Shown in pieces: positions 22,301 through 34,330 of a stretch of DNA of 64,000 nt. The stretch lies in contig CM057452.1 of NCBI GenBank assembly GCA_016271365.2, positions 1,239,161,001-1,239,225,000 of the forward strand, given 5' to 3'. The notes under the pieces are model-generated. The model made no database searches. It was given only the letters and a program-made list of their open reading frames with translations, and was not told the origin of the DNA. A program made the translations under genes and the position numbers. The DNA comes from Neoceratodus forsteri. Lineage: Eukaryota; Chordata; Ceratodontiformes; Ceratodontidae. Positions within the stretch are counted from its first letter, which is position 1, and each line of letters opens with the position of its first letter.

Positions 22301-23095
22301 ACCAGCATCCCCCAAATAGAATCATTTAAACCTTCCCATAAAATCCCATCAGATGCCTCCCCAGTATCATTATTCTCTAAATAAGTTTTAACCTGGTCTA
22401 TTATTTTTTGCTGTAACTCCAAGTTCTTTAAATAAACCATATTCAACCTTCAGAGAGAATTAACAGGTTCCCTAATGTTAGCTATGGTAATTAAAACTGG
22501 GATATGGTCTGAAAGTGCTATAGGTCCAAACCGAATAGTTTGAGCATCAGAGAAATGTTCAAGTGTGGTAAAAAATAATCCAACTGGGCTGAACTACCAT
22601 GCCAGCCGAAAAGTGCGTATAACTTCTTGTTCCATGGTACAGAGTGCTCCATCTATCAGCTAAACCCAAATGTTTCAAAACTCAGTTTACATATTTAATT
22701 ACCAGCATGTACTGTTGATGCTTAGGACTGGAAGAATCTAATGCTGGGTTTAATGTTAAATTTACACCCTCTTCCAAAATTACCCTCCCTTGCAAGTGAG
22801 TAGATAGCAGAAAGAAAAATGTTTGAAAAAACCCTTTCTTTGAATTTGGAGAAAAGTAAGTGTTCACCAAAGTCATCCCCTTTCCATACAACAACCCATT
22901 TCCAATACCATATCTACCCTCTGGATCCATTAGAGAATCTATCACTTCAAAGGGTAGACCCTTCCTAAGCAAGATTAAGACCCAAAGGGGGGAGATGAGT
23001 CCCTTGGAAGAAGATAATATCTGCAAGATGCTGATGGGCGAAGTGGAGAAGTCTATGTCATTTAATAGGATTTGTGACCCCATTCACATTGTAAG
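19371..23095 (-). pseudogene. L1 ORF2 remnant: endonuclease, reverse transcriptase, Cys-rich end
   Basis: On the minus strand the endonuclease opens near 23090 ('NVNGVTNPIK'). A linker with 'EGLNDSIWGMLVAYASAKQR' is at about 22300. The reverse transcriptase begins at about 21900, with 'KCPGTDGFPSDFYK', 'SWNSAIIVAFLKPGKDP', 'YRSISMLNTDY' and 'DQTGFVHGQQ'. The active-site box 'LFADDILL' is near 20895-20935, 'FIWKGDQARV' near 20470, and 'HIFWSCPWL' of the Cys-rich end near 19570. A LINE-C tail is inserted just before the active-site box. Many frame breaks are present. Confidence 0.82.
20962..21150 (-). mobile_element. LINE-C 3' tail fragment inside L1 ORF2
   Basis: On the minus strand the sequence reads like the LINE-C end: 'ggtcacctttgtaaatgag', then 'aaatcttgaaataaacaaac'. 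It separates the L1 reverse transcriptase upstream of 21150 from the 'KVALFADDILL' box that resumes below about 20955. No clear target duplication was seen. Confidence 0.55.
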
Positions 23096-25150
23096 GCAAA
23101 ATTCTCTACTTACTCCTCGTCGTATCTGCCATATAAAAGACATTAAAAATCCAAAATAGAGCAATATCCTCCTACTGTTCCAGAGTGTGTCCCAGCCATC
23201 AGTACTATTAAATCCATAATCTGTCTCAAACCTTACTAACTGTAATCCAGCTAACAGAAAGATTCTATCCCATATGCTAAATAGCACTGTCAAAAAACAC
23301 ATATGTAAAACTGAAAAGTAAACTGAACATCCAAACCCTCACCCATTCCCCCTGATAACCCAATTACCTTCAAATCCTCTTGAATTAGAAAATGTACATC
23401 CCTGTCATATAAAATTATGAAATAGCATGACTACCACACTCCAAATTAAATCCTGAAAAAGTATGGTGTCCCTATTACCAAGCCTCCTCAGCCATAAATT
23501 CGGTACCGAGCCCCATACAGAAATTCTTATTAACCAGCACATCGGTAGAAATCCCCAACATAATGAACATTGTAAGAAACACCAATTTCCCCAACCATAT
23601 AAAATATTGATCAGAAAAAGATTAATCAAAAAGCCCAAAATAACAGGAAAGAAAAACCCATGTACTATCCCAGGTCCAACAGATTGTGAAATAATTCCTG
23701 ATAAAAAAACCTTATTCAACAACCTATCCTAATAAAGAAAATTGTAAGCCCATAGTTCCCCCTTCTTAAATAAAACAGAACTAAACCCCCCAAAATATCA
23801 ACATTCACTAATCTAAAATTATACGCAGCTACCATCAACCCTTTCAAACTCAAATGACTTCCCCCAAGGGAGCCATAACCAAGAATTAGCTCCTATGCAG
23901 TACCTCGGTGTACTACAGTACTGAGGGGGTTTTAGAACAAAGGGCCGAGCAGACCACTGAGGTAAAAACTACCTCTACCAAAAAAAAGATGCTACACACA
24001 GTCGTCATCCTATTAAATGGCAAAGAGCAATAAGGCCCCCTTTACAATTGACAAGACTTACCAGATAGTCATGGGCCAAGCTAACTGTCAAAAAACAGAA
24101 CTATAAAAACATAAAAAACTGGAGAATAATAAACTAGCATTAGAAACAAAACCAGGTATGTATATATATTATACCTGCTAACATGCTTGTCTGCAATAAG
24201 CAAAACTTTAATTGCCCGAGTAAGGGATGCACCCATCACATGTCTATCACAAAACTCTGAAGGTGCCTCTTATTTCCCTATTAAGATCCAAGCACAAAGA
24301 AAAGGCTGAATTCAGATGCAAGTAAATATAATACATAGAAATCAAATAGGACTACATATTATTAAATCAAAAAAACATAGTTCCCCTCGAAACATATTCC
24401 ATATCTAAAACTAGACATCCTTGATATAACCCAGTCTGTTGAAAGTGAACATAGTCATATTAGGCCTAACTGGCTCATGCTAAAGTAATAAATAAAAAGA
24501 AATAGGAGAGAGGAAGATGCACTCTCTTTCAAAGTTCAAGTAGAGCTCCTTTGGGCCATGGTAATGAAAAAAACAGACAAGCAAGCCACGGTGTTGTATC
24601 CGTCTGATAAGGCAGTGTTCGTACCAGATAACCAAGTATGTTGTGGTTGTCCTAGCATCAACAGCTATACCAAAAATAAACAGTATTTCTACCTGATTCC
24701 AAATACTGCTTTTGCTCATCCACTTCACTCTATAGTCCAGCTCAGTGACGCAGAGTCCTGAATTTCCAAATCAGTAGAGCATCCAGGGAGCCAGAGACAA
24801 AGAGATTTCCCCGTAAGAGAATAAACATATCCTTCAGAACAACTAAATCAAGAACATCCCACCAAAGACCACACCAGGAGAGGAAGAATAATCTAGAAAA
24901 CATTCCCACTGAATGGTAGAAGCAAAGTGGGGAGTGGATCTGACCCAGTAAAATATACCTATTTAAACTGGTCGCCTGAACTCCTCCCTGGCCATCTCCT
25001 ATGGGAGACAATCAGCCCAGGCAATGGCAATTAACACCAATCTGGAAATCCAGCCTATTAAATAATGCTCATGCCACTCACCCCACCAGCTTCAAGGGAC
25101 TTAAGCCTACTAGCAAGTCCAAAACACTTACTGTTAACCCACTCATTCGG
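23096..25150 (-). other. Long region between L1 ORF1 and ORF2
   Basis: Roughly 2 kb separates the recognisable ends of ORF1 and ORF2. It is AT-rich and has no recognised domain. Vertebrate L1s usually have short inter-ORF spacers, so this part may contain an unrecognised insertion or be a feature of this L1 lineage. Confidence 0.4.
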
Positions 25151-26093
25151 CAGGCTCCCGTCTAAATGTCTGAAGACGGGAATGAATTTCCTCTAAGGTC
25201 GGTTCCCATTCCTTCTTCTTCCCCTCTGGTGAAAATCTGGACCACTGTTCTTTCTGGAGATACTGTTTATCCTTGGTCACCTGTACCTCCATCGATTCCG
25301 CTGGAACCACATGTCACTCCTGTAGTCACAATAACACATCTTCAGTGTAATTGAAAATCTTCGTTCCACCCTTAAAATAGACTTTGAGTTTGGCATAATA
25401 GGGGGTAGAAAATGTAAGATTATTCTCTCTTAGAATCTTAAACAAGGGGATATATGCCCTTCTCTGTCGTTGGGCCCCAGCTGAGTAATCATTGTCCAGC
25501 CTTATGCGGTACCCTTCATAGATGAGCTGTCCCTGCCTTCATGCCCTCACCAGTAGAAATTGTTCTACTGCATAATTATAAAATCTGACTATTAATGATC
25601 GAGGTCGAGTGCCTGGTTCATAAGCTGGTGAAGCCAAAGCATGATGTGCTTGTTCAATGGGGACAGGCATAAGGTCTGATATGTCCAACACTGATGTAAA
25701 GAAATCTTGAAGGAAAGTTATCAAATCCCCTTTGCCGTCAAGTCCCTCAGGGAGACCATACATTCTTAAATTATTCCTCCGAGAATGGTTTTCTAAGTCC
25801 TCAGTCTTGTCCCCCAATTGCTGCGTGACTTGCAGTATATGGGTGAACGAGCGCTCCAGCCGGTTTATCCGACTACCTGTGACAGTCGCCTGCTGCTCCA
25901 AAGAGGTCATTCACTTCTTAATTTGTTGTATAGAGACATGTAACTGCTTATAGAGTGAATGGGTCTCCTCCCCAAAAGCATGCATTTCTTTAAGGAGCAC
26001 TGCATTAGTCAGCTGCTCAGTCCCGGCATTACTACTGGCTACCATCCTGAAGATATGCCGGTGTTGCACAGTTTTAATGTGACTCTCTCCCAA
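25150..26093 (-). pseudogene. L1 ORF1 remnant: coiled coil, RRM and C-terminal domain
   Basis: The minus-strand frame begins 'MGESHIKTVQHRH', passes a coiled-coil part with Leu/Gln spacing ('EETHSLYKQLHVSIQQIKK'), one stop, then 'LEQQATVTGSRINRLE'. The RRM-like part has the hallmark 'RRNNLRMYGLPEG' and 'RPRSLIVRFYNY'. After another stop the C-terminal domain follows ('AYIPLFKILRENN' and 'YAKLKVYFKG'). ORF1p is the RNA-binding trimeric chaperone of L1. At least two stop codons are present. Confidence 0.8.
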
Positions 26094-26266
26094 CGAACTT
26101 CCAGTCAGCTGCCAACACTAATGTATTGCCCGATTAATAAAAAATATCCCAATCTGAAATATAAATCACTCGGCAAAGATAATCATGGCTGCGAAAGAAA
26201 TCTGTAAGAAGGGCCAACAGAGCTCACAACCTAAGCTGCTATTGCCACTGAAACGTCACTGGAAGT

Positions 26267-26286
26267 CCACTATTGCCTTATCTTTC
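26267..26286. repeat. Right target-site duplication of the large L1 insertion
   Basis: This is identical over 20 bases to 17882-17901. It marks the 5' end of the minus-strand L1. Confidence 0.88.
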
Positions 26287-28925
26287 AACTCATTTTTTAC
26301 CACCTGTGCCCTTTCCCCCATTTTCTCCCTCTCCTCTTCCACCTCCTTTCCCTCCTGCCTCAACCTCCCTCCATCCCCTACTTGTCTCCTTCTCCCAAAC
26401 CACCCATTCTGCTTTCCTTAGAGTTTTCATGACTCTTAACCTGCACAAAGGTGGGAGCACTGATGATCTTGACACAAAACTCATCTCTCTCTGTTCCTGC
26501 CATTGATCTCCCTGTCACCTACCTTTTAATTTCACCTTCACATTTGCCTCAGTCCCTGGCACATGGCAGCAGGCTATGGTCATCCCCTTTCCTAAACAGG
26601 GCAACCTCTCCTACCCTGGTAACTACTGCCCTACCTCCCTCCTCTCTACTCTGGCTAAATTCCAGGAACACCTTGATCTCTCCCAACCCCCCTTTCCTTG
26701 ATTCCTCCTCTTTCTTCACACCCTATCAGTCTGGTTGTAGGAAGTCCAATTCCATCTCCACCTCCCACTTGCATCTCACTAACTCCATCCTGTCTTGTAT
26801 GGATCAGGAGTTGATCACCTCAGCCATTTTTGTTGACCTGGCCAAAGCCTTCAACACCATTGCCCACACTATCGTTCTGGACAAACTAAACGCAGTGGGG
26901 TTCTCTGTTTACTCAGAGGAGTGGTTCTGCTCCCACCTTGAGGGCAGGTCTAAAGCAGTCTATATTGGCAATGCCTTATCCTCTCCTCTCCTTATCTTCT
27001 CGGGCATATTCCAGGGATCCATCTTTTGCCATATTCTATACTCCATATACCTGAACAACCCTCCCTCTGCCTGTTCCTCTGCATCCATTCACATGTATGC
27101 AGATGACATGGTCCTTTATGCCTCTGGATCCTTTGCTGTAGACCTCATGGCCCAACTCCAGCTGAACCTTACCATCATGCAGCACTAGTTCTTGGCTAAT
27201 CAGCTATACCTCAGTGCCAAAAAATTGTCTCCATGACTTTTTGTACAAAGTAGACACTACCTAGGGTCACCCCTCCCCTCCTTTCATATCCTTGACCATG
27301 TTGTCATTGAGGATGGTTCCTCCTTTTAATAGGTTGGAGTCTGGCTGAATCGTCATCTCAATTTTTCTGTTCATTTGGACACAATCCAGCAGACACTTTA
27401 CCCCAAACTGAGTGTGTTTTAAGGGAATAAAGTATATATCGCACTTCCAGTCTGCAGAGAGAGTGTCACAAATATTTTTGTCCCTATTTTGACTACAGTG
27501 ACATTGTGTATTGTATTGCTCCCAAATACACCCTAACCAGACTGGACCCACTATTTCAGTACTTCTGCCACTTTGCCACTTATTGACTTCCTAGAACCCA
27601 CCCCTACTCCCTTTTCTTCACCCTTTTCTTTCCCTCCCTTGATGCCAGGCACCTCACTCATTGCACTATTTTTATCTCCAAATTCTGGCTTGGGTCCCTC
27701 CCCTTACCTTACCTCCTTTTTCTACTTCTTATTCACTTTGTAGCTCTGGGCCTTGCTGTCTTGCACTCCCCTCCATAAAATTCTCTGCTGGCCAAGCTGC
27801 CTTCTCATACCACTTCCACAGACTATAGGGCTGTCTTCCTATTAAACCATTCATACTACTACTTTCTCCGACTCACTCAAATTTTATCTCCTTCACGAAT
27901 TCACAACTCATTCCTGCAGTTTTCTCTGATCCTGTGCTATATTTTGCCACCTACAATTTCCTTCCTCCCATTGCCCCTGTTTTTGTCCTAATTCATTTCT
28001 CCCTGCACCCCCAAGTTTCCTCTGTACTTCTCTGCTGAGCAAAATACCAGCAGCATTTCATTTACCCTTCAAACTGCTGACATCTGCACTTTAATGTTGT
28101 CCCTAATTGTGCCTTGTGCATTCTCCAGTTGTGTTCCAGTTTGCATTTATAGTACTTGTTGCTCTTCAGATGCTGTGCCTAGCTCAACTTTTTCATTTTG
28201 TTGCTACTTAATTGTTTAGCACATATTTTTGATTTGTGTAACTGACTGTTGTAACTTACTGCTGTACTCTCATTTTTTTAAAATTTTTATTACCTAAGCT
28301 TTTTGCCCCAGTCTGACCAACACCCTTCAATGTACTGCCTCACCCCACCACCACCACCTGGGAGACACCTCCACCTCCCATGAGCATCCTGGCTCCCAAC
28401 CACCCCCCAGGGTGGGGCTGCCATTTCCCTGACAGATGGAAATATTGGTACCAGCGGGGGCAAGGGGTCGAGGGCCGTGGCAGGAAGTCCAGTTCGCCAG
28501 GCTGGACGTCATCTCGTCAGCAGACCTCTTTTTTGATGTGGTGCACCCTAAGAAGGAGGAATGTACAATGACTTCTATGGTTCAAATGCTGACATCAGTG
28601 CTGCCTCCACTAATTTCAGGCACCAGTTGCTGTCAATACTCCGGCCTCTGCCAGAGCTCAGTGAAGCGGCAGACAGAAAACACCCTTCCCCCAGAGAAGG
28701 AGAGCAGTCCTTGGGATGCTTAATCCATCTTGCCTCCCTGCCAGATCTTCAACTCCTGAGGCTATTTCTGAACCCAGGATGTCGGCATCACAGGCAGAAT
28801 CCCTACTGCTGAGCTGGTGAGCCAGCTTTCTATACTCTCATTTCCTCTTCTCCCCAGGATGCATGTGGAAATAAGCTATTTCTGCTCAGTATGTCTTTCC
28901 CAATAAATCTTTTGAAATCTAGTAA
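26287..28925 (+). mobile_element. LINE-C (L2/Rex1-like) copy, split by L1 and a SINE
   Basis: The reverse transcriptase of a jockey/CR1/L2-type LINE runs from about 26560: 'FPKQGNLSYPGNYCP', 'SAIFVDLAKAFNTIAH', 'GIFQGSIF' (usual form GVPQGS) and 'MYADDMVLYASG'. Stops and frameshifts follow. After the thumb region ('IFDYSDIVYCIAPKYTL', about 27490) comes a T-rich 3' noncoding part that continues behind the SINE (28276-28832) to a tail with 'tggaaataagc' and 'gtgtgtcttt'-like sequence. Alignment with the minus copy at 33.8 kb places its 5' continuation left of the L1, at about 17850-17881. Confidence 0.78.
28276..28832 (-). mobile_element. Long tRNA-like SINE, copy 2
   Basis: It is flanked by 'tactctcattt' at 28265-28275 and 28833-28843 (perfect 11-bp duplication). 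On the minus strand it has the tRNA-like head ('gctggctcaccagctc', then 'catcctgggttcagaaat'), the core 'ggactgctctccttctct' and an A/T-rich end. Length is 557 bp. It interrupts the 3' noncoding end of LINE-C. Confidence 0.82.
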
Positions 28926-29345
28926 ATCTTATTCCTGCCTACCCTATTCCTAAACCCTTCCTTACCTCTCCCAACTGCATCTATGAGTAGTGGCTCAGAT
29001 TCCCATCATTCGGGGTCTTCCTCACTTTTGTATTTATCCTATTTGCACACTTGTTTTGACTCAGCATCCAATTTACTGGACATCTTGTTACAGATTTTGG
29101 TATTAATGTCTGCACTGCACTACAAGTTATGCACTTTACATCATTATTTCATAATTATCAGTATCAGACTGGTCTGTATTCCTTTGTAACTGTGTTTTCC
29201 CTTTCCCTTCCACAGGTCGCACCTGGAAATTAGCTTAGGCTCAGTGCACCTCTCCTGGACACCAGTTTTCAAATAAATAAATGAATGAATAAAATAAATC
29301 ATAACATAAATAAATGTAAGCTGGAGGGGCAACAATATTATTTTT
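28926..29345 (+). mobile_element. Second LINE-C 3' end
   Basis: It finishes with 'aggtcgcacctggaaattag', 'ctcagtgcacctctc' and an 'aaataaataaatgaatgaat' end, which matches the family tail at 49.3 kb. Only 3' noncoding sequence is present, so it is a heavily truncated copy placed directly behind the previous one. Confidence 0.65.
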
Positions 29346-29404
29346 TTTCTGATTTTGGTTTTGTATTTTGAAACAACAACAGTGATAAACGATCATACCA
29401 AAAG

Positions 29405-30605
29405 CCAGTCACTCTATACACATAGATACATAGATACATAGACATTGTCGGCAGATAAGGGCCTATGGCCCACCCAGTCTGCCCATTTGAGCTTGTAAGT
29501 TCAGTTTGTTTTCCTAGAAGTCTGTTGCCCCTTACCCCTGACCTCTAGAATTCCTTTATGTCTATCCCATGCATTCTTAAATCCCGTGATTGTTTCAGCC
29601 CCCACCACTTCATCTGGCAGGGTGTTCCACTTGTCCACCACCCGTTCTGTGAAGAAATTCTTTCTCATGTTTCCTCTGAATCGTCCTCCCTCCAACTTCA
29701 TCCCATGCCCTCTAGTCCTGGAACATCTTTTTCGCTTAAAAATAGTGTTTTCCTGCACCCTGTTCCTCCCTGTAAGATACTTGTATGTCTCTATCATATC
29801 CCCTCTCTCCCTCCTCTCCTCCAGGGGGTACATGTTCAGTTCCTTCAACCTGTCTTCATAGGACTTGTGATGCAATCCATGCACCATCTTTGTTGCCCTC
29901 CTCTGAACCTTCTCTACCATGTCTATGTCCTTACGTAGGTATGGTCTCCAGAACTGTACACTGTACTCCAGGTGAGGTCTTCACTAGTGTCTTGTATAGC
30001 GGAATTATGACCTCCTTTTCTGCTGGTGATGCACCTGCCTATACATCCCAGCATCCTATTTGCTTTACCTGCTGCCTTGTCACACTGTTTCCTACCTTGA
30101 GGTCATCAGAGATGATAACCCCAAGATCCCTTCCTGCTTGGTGCATGCTATATCCTCACCCTCAACTGATATTTTGTGCCAGGGTTTTGTGCCCCATATG
30201 CATTATCTTGCACTTCTTTGCATTGAATTTCAACTGCCAAACCCTGACCATTCTTCAAGTTTCTGCAGGTCGCTTCTCATTCTGTCTACACCCTCTGGTG
30301 TGTCTACTCTGTTACAGAGCTTTGTGTCATCAGCTAACAGTGAAATTCTGCCTTCTAGGTCCTCAAATGTCACTGATGAAGATGTTGAATAGAACCGGTC
30401 CCAGCACTGATCCCTGTGGTACTTCACTGGTCACTCTTCCTCTGTGGAGTGACAGCCATTTACCACCACCCTCTGTGTCCTGCCACCCAGCCAGTTATCT
30501 ACCCACCACACTACTGTCCTGCCCACACCCATATTCCCCAGTTTGTGTAATAGTCTTCTACACCATTTGCTCTTATGCAACCCTCCAAGTGCCAGCTTCT
30601 CAACC
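29405..30605 (-). mobile_element. CR1-type LINE, 5'-truncated, reverse transcriptase to tail
   Basis: On the minus strand it begins inside the reverse transcriptase ('LGGRTQRVVVNG'). It passes the altered active-site box 'LLADDTKLCNRVDTPEG' (about 30330) and 'LEEWSGFGS', then the end of ORF2 in one open frame of about 139 codons: 'VQRRATKMVHGL', 'MYPLEERRERGDMIETYKYL', 'NFFTERVVDKWNTLPDEV'. The 3' tail is 'ccttatctgccgacaatg' with 'tatgtatctatg' repeats. It is the best preserved CR1 C-terminus in the window. The long + strand frames across it are antisense shadows. Confidence 0.88.
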
Positions 30606-30654
30606 CACTGTCAGCAACTTGGTAGGTTTTAACAGTTGTTGCTTTTTGTGTTTG

Positions 30655-30780
30655 CTTTTCTCTACCTCAAATGGAGCTACTTGGGTGCAGTAGCATTCCT
30701 TTCTGCCCAACCACAATGGAGCCACTCAGCAGCAGTGGCACTCTTTTCTTCTCCCCCCAGAAACAGAGTCACTCACTACC
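30655..30780 (+). repeat. 46-bp minisatellite, short copy
   Basis: Two to three units ('caaatggagctacttggg', 'tgcagtagcattcctttctg', 'agcagcagtggcactctttt') match the array at 16.0-16.7 kb in the same orientation. Confidence 0.7.
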
Positions 30781-30836
30781 AGTTTTATGCTGCTGATCAA
30801 AAGAACTACTTCCTAGATTAAATTCTGTAACATTAA

Positions 30837-31357
30837 GCAAGCTCAGTGTCAAGGAGGGCTTTGGCACTCAGCGCCTCACCTTTTGCCACACTGGTGACCT
30901 GGGTTTAGAAATGGACATGGGTCACTTAGAGGCTGGCCAGAAGATGGAGGACTAGGAAACTGTGGGACTGCTTTCCTCCCCTGCGGGAGGGGGCACTGTG
31001 GCTTGCTACTGGTCTGCCACCTGGAGGTCTCTGGGTGGCAGCACATGCAACCAGGCACAGAGGGAAGGGACTCTGCATTGAGGGCACTGGGGACATCTTC
31101 ACAGAGGTAGATTATGTACATTGTGCCCATTGCATGTCAGCAGGCCAAGATCAAAAGTCAGCAGAATAAACCTCAATGTCAAGATGATGACTGACCATTT
31201 GTAGGCTCTGCACTGGTGACTGGGCACCCCTCACAGGTCCTCTGGTGAGGACAATGAGGGAAGGTAAATCACAAAGAACCCAGGTGACAGGGCTGGGGAG
31301 GTCAGTCAAAGTGGGGCTGCTGGGCAGAATCAGAGGATAAAACCTTAATAAAAAAAA
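30837..31357 (+). mobile_element. Long tRNA-like SINE, copy 3
   Basis: The flanks 'tctgtaacattaa' (30824-30836) and 'tctgcaaaattga' (31358-31370) form a diverged 13-bp duplication. The head has an A-box region ('gggctttggcactcag') and 'ggtgacctgggtttagaaat' as B-box region. The body carries the family core ('ctttcctcccctgcgggagg') and 'gatgatgactgac'. It ends in A8. Length is 521 bp. Confidence 0.75.
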
Positions 31358-31370
31358 TCTGCAAAATTGA

Positions 31371-31735
31371 ATTTGATACCAGTGTTTTTGTATGGTGCCA
31401 ATTCAGATTTTGAGTCCCCGGTTTCTCTTCCTGGTTCCAAAGGGCATGGTCCCCTTAGTAGGCACCCTGAGACTGGTGGTAAGTTGCACAGGTGGAGGTT
31501 GCTGAGGTGGATGATTGCTTCCCTGCCTTTATCATAGACATCGTCCTAAGTGCTCAAGAGCTATAACTGGAGCTTGATGCCCATGCTGGTGAGTGGCAAG
31601 GGATCCCTAAGACCAAACCCCACATCATCAAGAAGCCCATGAATTCCTTAATTTTCTGGGCCCAGGCTGCCTGGCACAAAATGGCAGAAGTACATTTATC
31701 TTTTTATTTGTTATTTAGAAGTATTCACAGAGACT
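31371..31735. other. No recognised feature
   Basis: This lies between the SINE and the LINE-C tail. No repeat or coding frame was recognised. Confidence 0.4.
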
Positions 31736-34330
31736 GCCCTCTTCCCTGTGTGTTTGTTTGTTTATTTATTTATGTATGCTTGTATTTATTTACTTGAAGA
31801 TTGGTGACTGAGACAGGCACACTGAGCAGAGACTCATTTTCATGTGGAACTCAAGGGATGTGTTAAAAGGAAAACAGTGATACATATTACAGCACATTAC
31901 TTGGTACAAAACCAAAAGTGCAGACATGGTACAGCAAGTAATACTTCTCTTGTACAAACATGGAACAGATCAAAGTGCAAGTTTTCATAGAGTAGGATTG
32001 TGCAATGCAAGTGCAAAAGGAAACCTGAAATTGAACCAATCAAATCAAAACACTAAAAAGGCAATTAATGCAATGATCTAGGAAACAGGGTGTGGAAAAC
32101 TGACACTGAGCTACAGGGGGAACCTCATTTGGGAAACAGGTGCAACTGGGCATTGGCAGGAATTTCAACAGGTACCTAAATGATACTGAAGAGGTGAAGG
32201 AATAAGAGGAGCTGGTTCTAGAGTATTGGTGTGCAGTAGGAGAAGGAAAATTGCCAAACAGAGGAATGGAGATGGAGAAAGTTCTCTGGTCTCTGGAGTG
32301 GAGGCAGTATGGAACAGGGGGAATGGCACATGAAGTGAGGAGAAATAGGAGGGATGGGACACAAACCAGTATTTAGAGATGAAGGAGGTGCAGTGTGACT
32401 GGCAATGTAAGGGTGGGAGAAGAATGGTGAGGGGAGAGTAGAGGAAGCAGTAGTGCATATGAAATGGGGAGTTAGTCTCAAAGCGACAAAAGGCATTGCA
32501 GAGGATGTCCAGTCTTGCTGGGGAACAGGAAGGGGCAGTAACATAGACCAAATCTGCACAGTCAAAAACCTGTAGCACTATTTTTGTGACCAGCTCATGG
32601 CAGACTTGCAGGGATATGTAGTCTTTGTTATGGCACAGGGCACCGAGTTTAGGGCATAATTTTGCATGGATAACATCAATGTCGGCTGAGAAGTCAAGCT
32701 TTCGGTCAAGCCACGCACTGAGGTACTTGAAGGATTGTGTCTCTTCAAAAATGTGTGCATCCTGCATGTAGAAGCCCAGAAGTCTAGAAAGCCTGGTCAT
32801 TTTTTGCTGGTTCCAAAGGTAATAAACCCTTTTTTTAGTGTTGACTGTAAGATGGTTAGAGTAGAAGCAGTGCAAGATGTAGTGGAAATTCTGCTGCAGC
32901 AGGTCTTCCACAGGAGTGGTAGAGGTACCAGAGGTAAAGATGACTGTGTTGGCTGCATACATATGTACTGTATGTGTGAGTTGACACAGGCGGAGGGGAG
33001 GTCATTCAGAAAACTCAAGAACAGGATAGGGCCTAAGATCAACTGCTGTGGTACCCCTGCCAGCATGGGAAGAGGTGGCGATAACATGTCTCCAACCTGT
33101 ACAGAATGGAGGTGGCTAGTTAGGTAGGAATGGAAGCAGTCAACAGCAGATGACAGACCAGCTGAGCTCAACTTATCCAGAAGACGTGGATGGGACACTA
33201 AGTTAAAGGCTTTGGCCAGACCAATGAAAATGGCAGCTATGATGTGCCCCTGATCCACCTCAGAGAAGATGGAGCCAGTGACATGCATTAGGGAGGAGTC
33301 AGTGGAGTGGTGCTTCTGGATGCCACACTGGAAGGATGAGAGGAAACTGGAAGAGGTGAGATAGTCTGGAAGTCTAGAATAGACTAACTTCTTTTGCAGC
33401 TTGGCAAGGGAGGTGAGGAGGGCGAAAGGGTGGAAATTACCAGGGGAAGAGCGGTCACCCACTTTGTGAAGTGGAAGGACTTTGGCAGTCCTCCTCAGCA
33501 GAGAACAGAGCAGAAGGAAAATTAGAAGTTGAGAAGTTGAGCAAGTAAGCAAGTGGAAATGCAATTTCAGATATTGAAAGGTGAAAGAGTTTAGGATCAA
33601 GCACATCAGGACAAGACTTTGACTGAGGGAGGAAATGGCAAGCAGTGGTGATTGGGGAAATTTGAAACTTGGTGGTGGATTGGGGGATAGGACCAGTGAT
33701 AAGGAGGGGAAGGAGGAGGAAACTGTGGGTGGGTGGGAGGGAGGGTACATGTGGTGAAGAACTAACTGGAATGTGCAACAGTGGAAGGGTCAGGTTCAGG
33801 TGACCCATTAACCATGAATACAGGGGAAGCAGACTGGGTAAGGGGGGTCAAAAAGGGCACACATTACCTTCCATAATTTGGCCAGGAAGTTAATATTGTT
33901 CTGGAGGTTGGCTTTGAAATAATGGGATTTTGCAGTGCAGACAGACTTAGTGAAATTGTTTCTCAGAGCCCTGTGGTGGAGAAGATCCGGAATTGAGTGA
34001 CATAATTTATAGCAGGCCAAAGCAGGATCAAAGAACTTGTATAAAGCAATGATTTCAGTGGAGATCCTGGGGAGATGAGATGATTTAACCCTGAATTTCC
34101 TAAGGGGTGCATGCAAATACCACACTGAGAAGAATTTGGAAAAAAAAAGGAGAGGGCCAAATCAATGTAGAAGGCTAGGGAGAGGGCTGACCAGACTGTT
34201 GCAGCAAGGTTACTCAGGAGGGTGTTGATGTTCTGCAAATTGAGGCATCTGGACCAGATGCATTTTGGAGTGGAGGGGGATGCCAGATTTTCCTGATGCA
34301 GAATGTCATGCAGTGGTCACTGAAAGAGTC

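Larger units (their letters stand above)
17902..26266 (-). mobile_element. L1-type LINE, near full length, with 3' extension
   Basis: On the minus strand, from right to left: a short 5' part, ORF1 (about 26093-25150), a long inter-ORF stretch, ORF2 (about 23095-19370), a 3' end with an internal A-rich tail near 18870-18910, and then a further segment ending in A9 at 17910-17902. The unit is bounded by a perfect 20-bp target duplication. A SINE (18296-18857) and a LINE-C tail (about 20962-21150) are nested in it. Frameshifts and stops make it inactive. It interrupts a LINE-C copy. Confidence 0.85.

Noticed and set aside
26451..27188. 245-codon open frame as a host gene
   Set aside because: It contains 'FVDLAKAFNTIAH' and 'MYADDMVLY' and belongs to the LINE-C reverse transcriptase.
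29785..30693. 302-codon open frame on the + strand
   Set aside because: It is antisense to the CR1 reverse transcriptase at 29.4-30.6 kb, which has clear family motifs on the minus strand.
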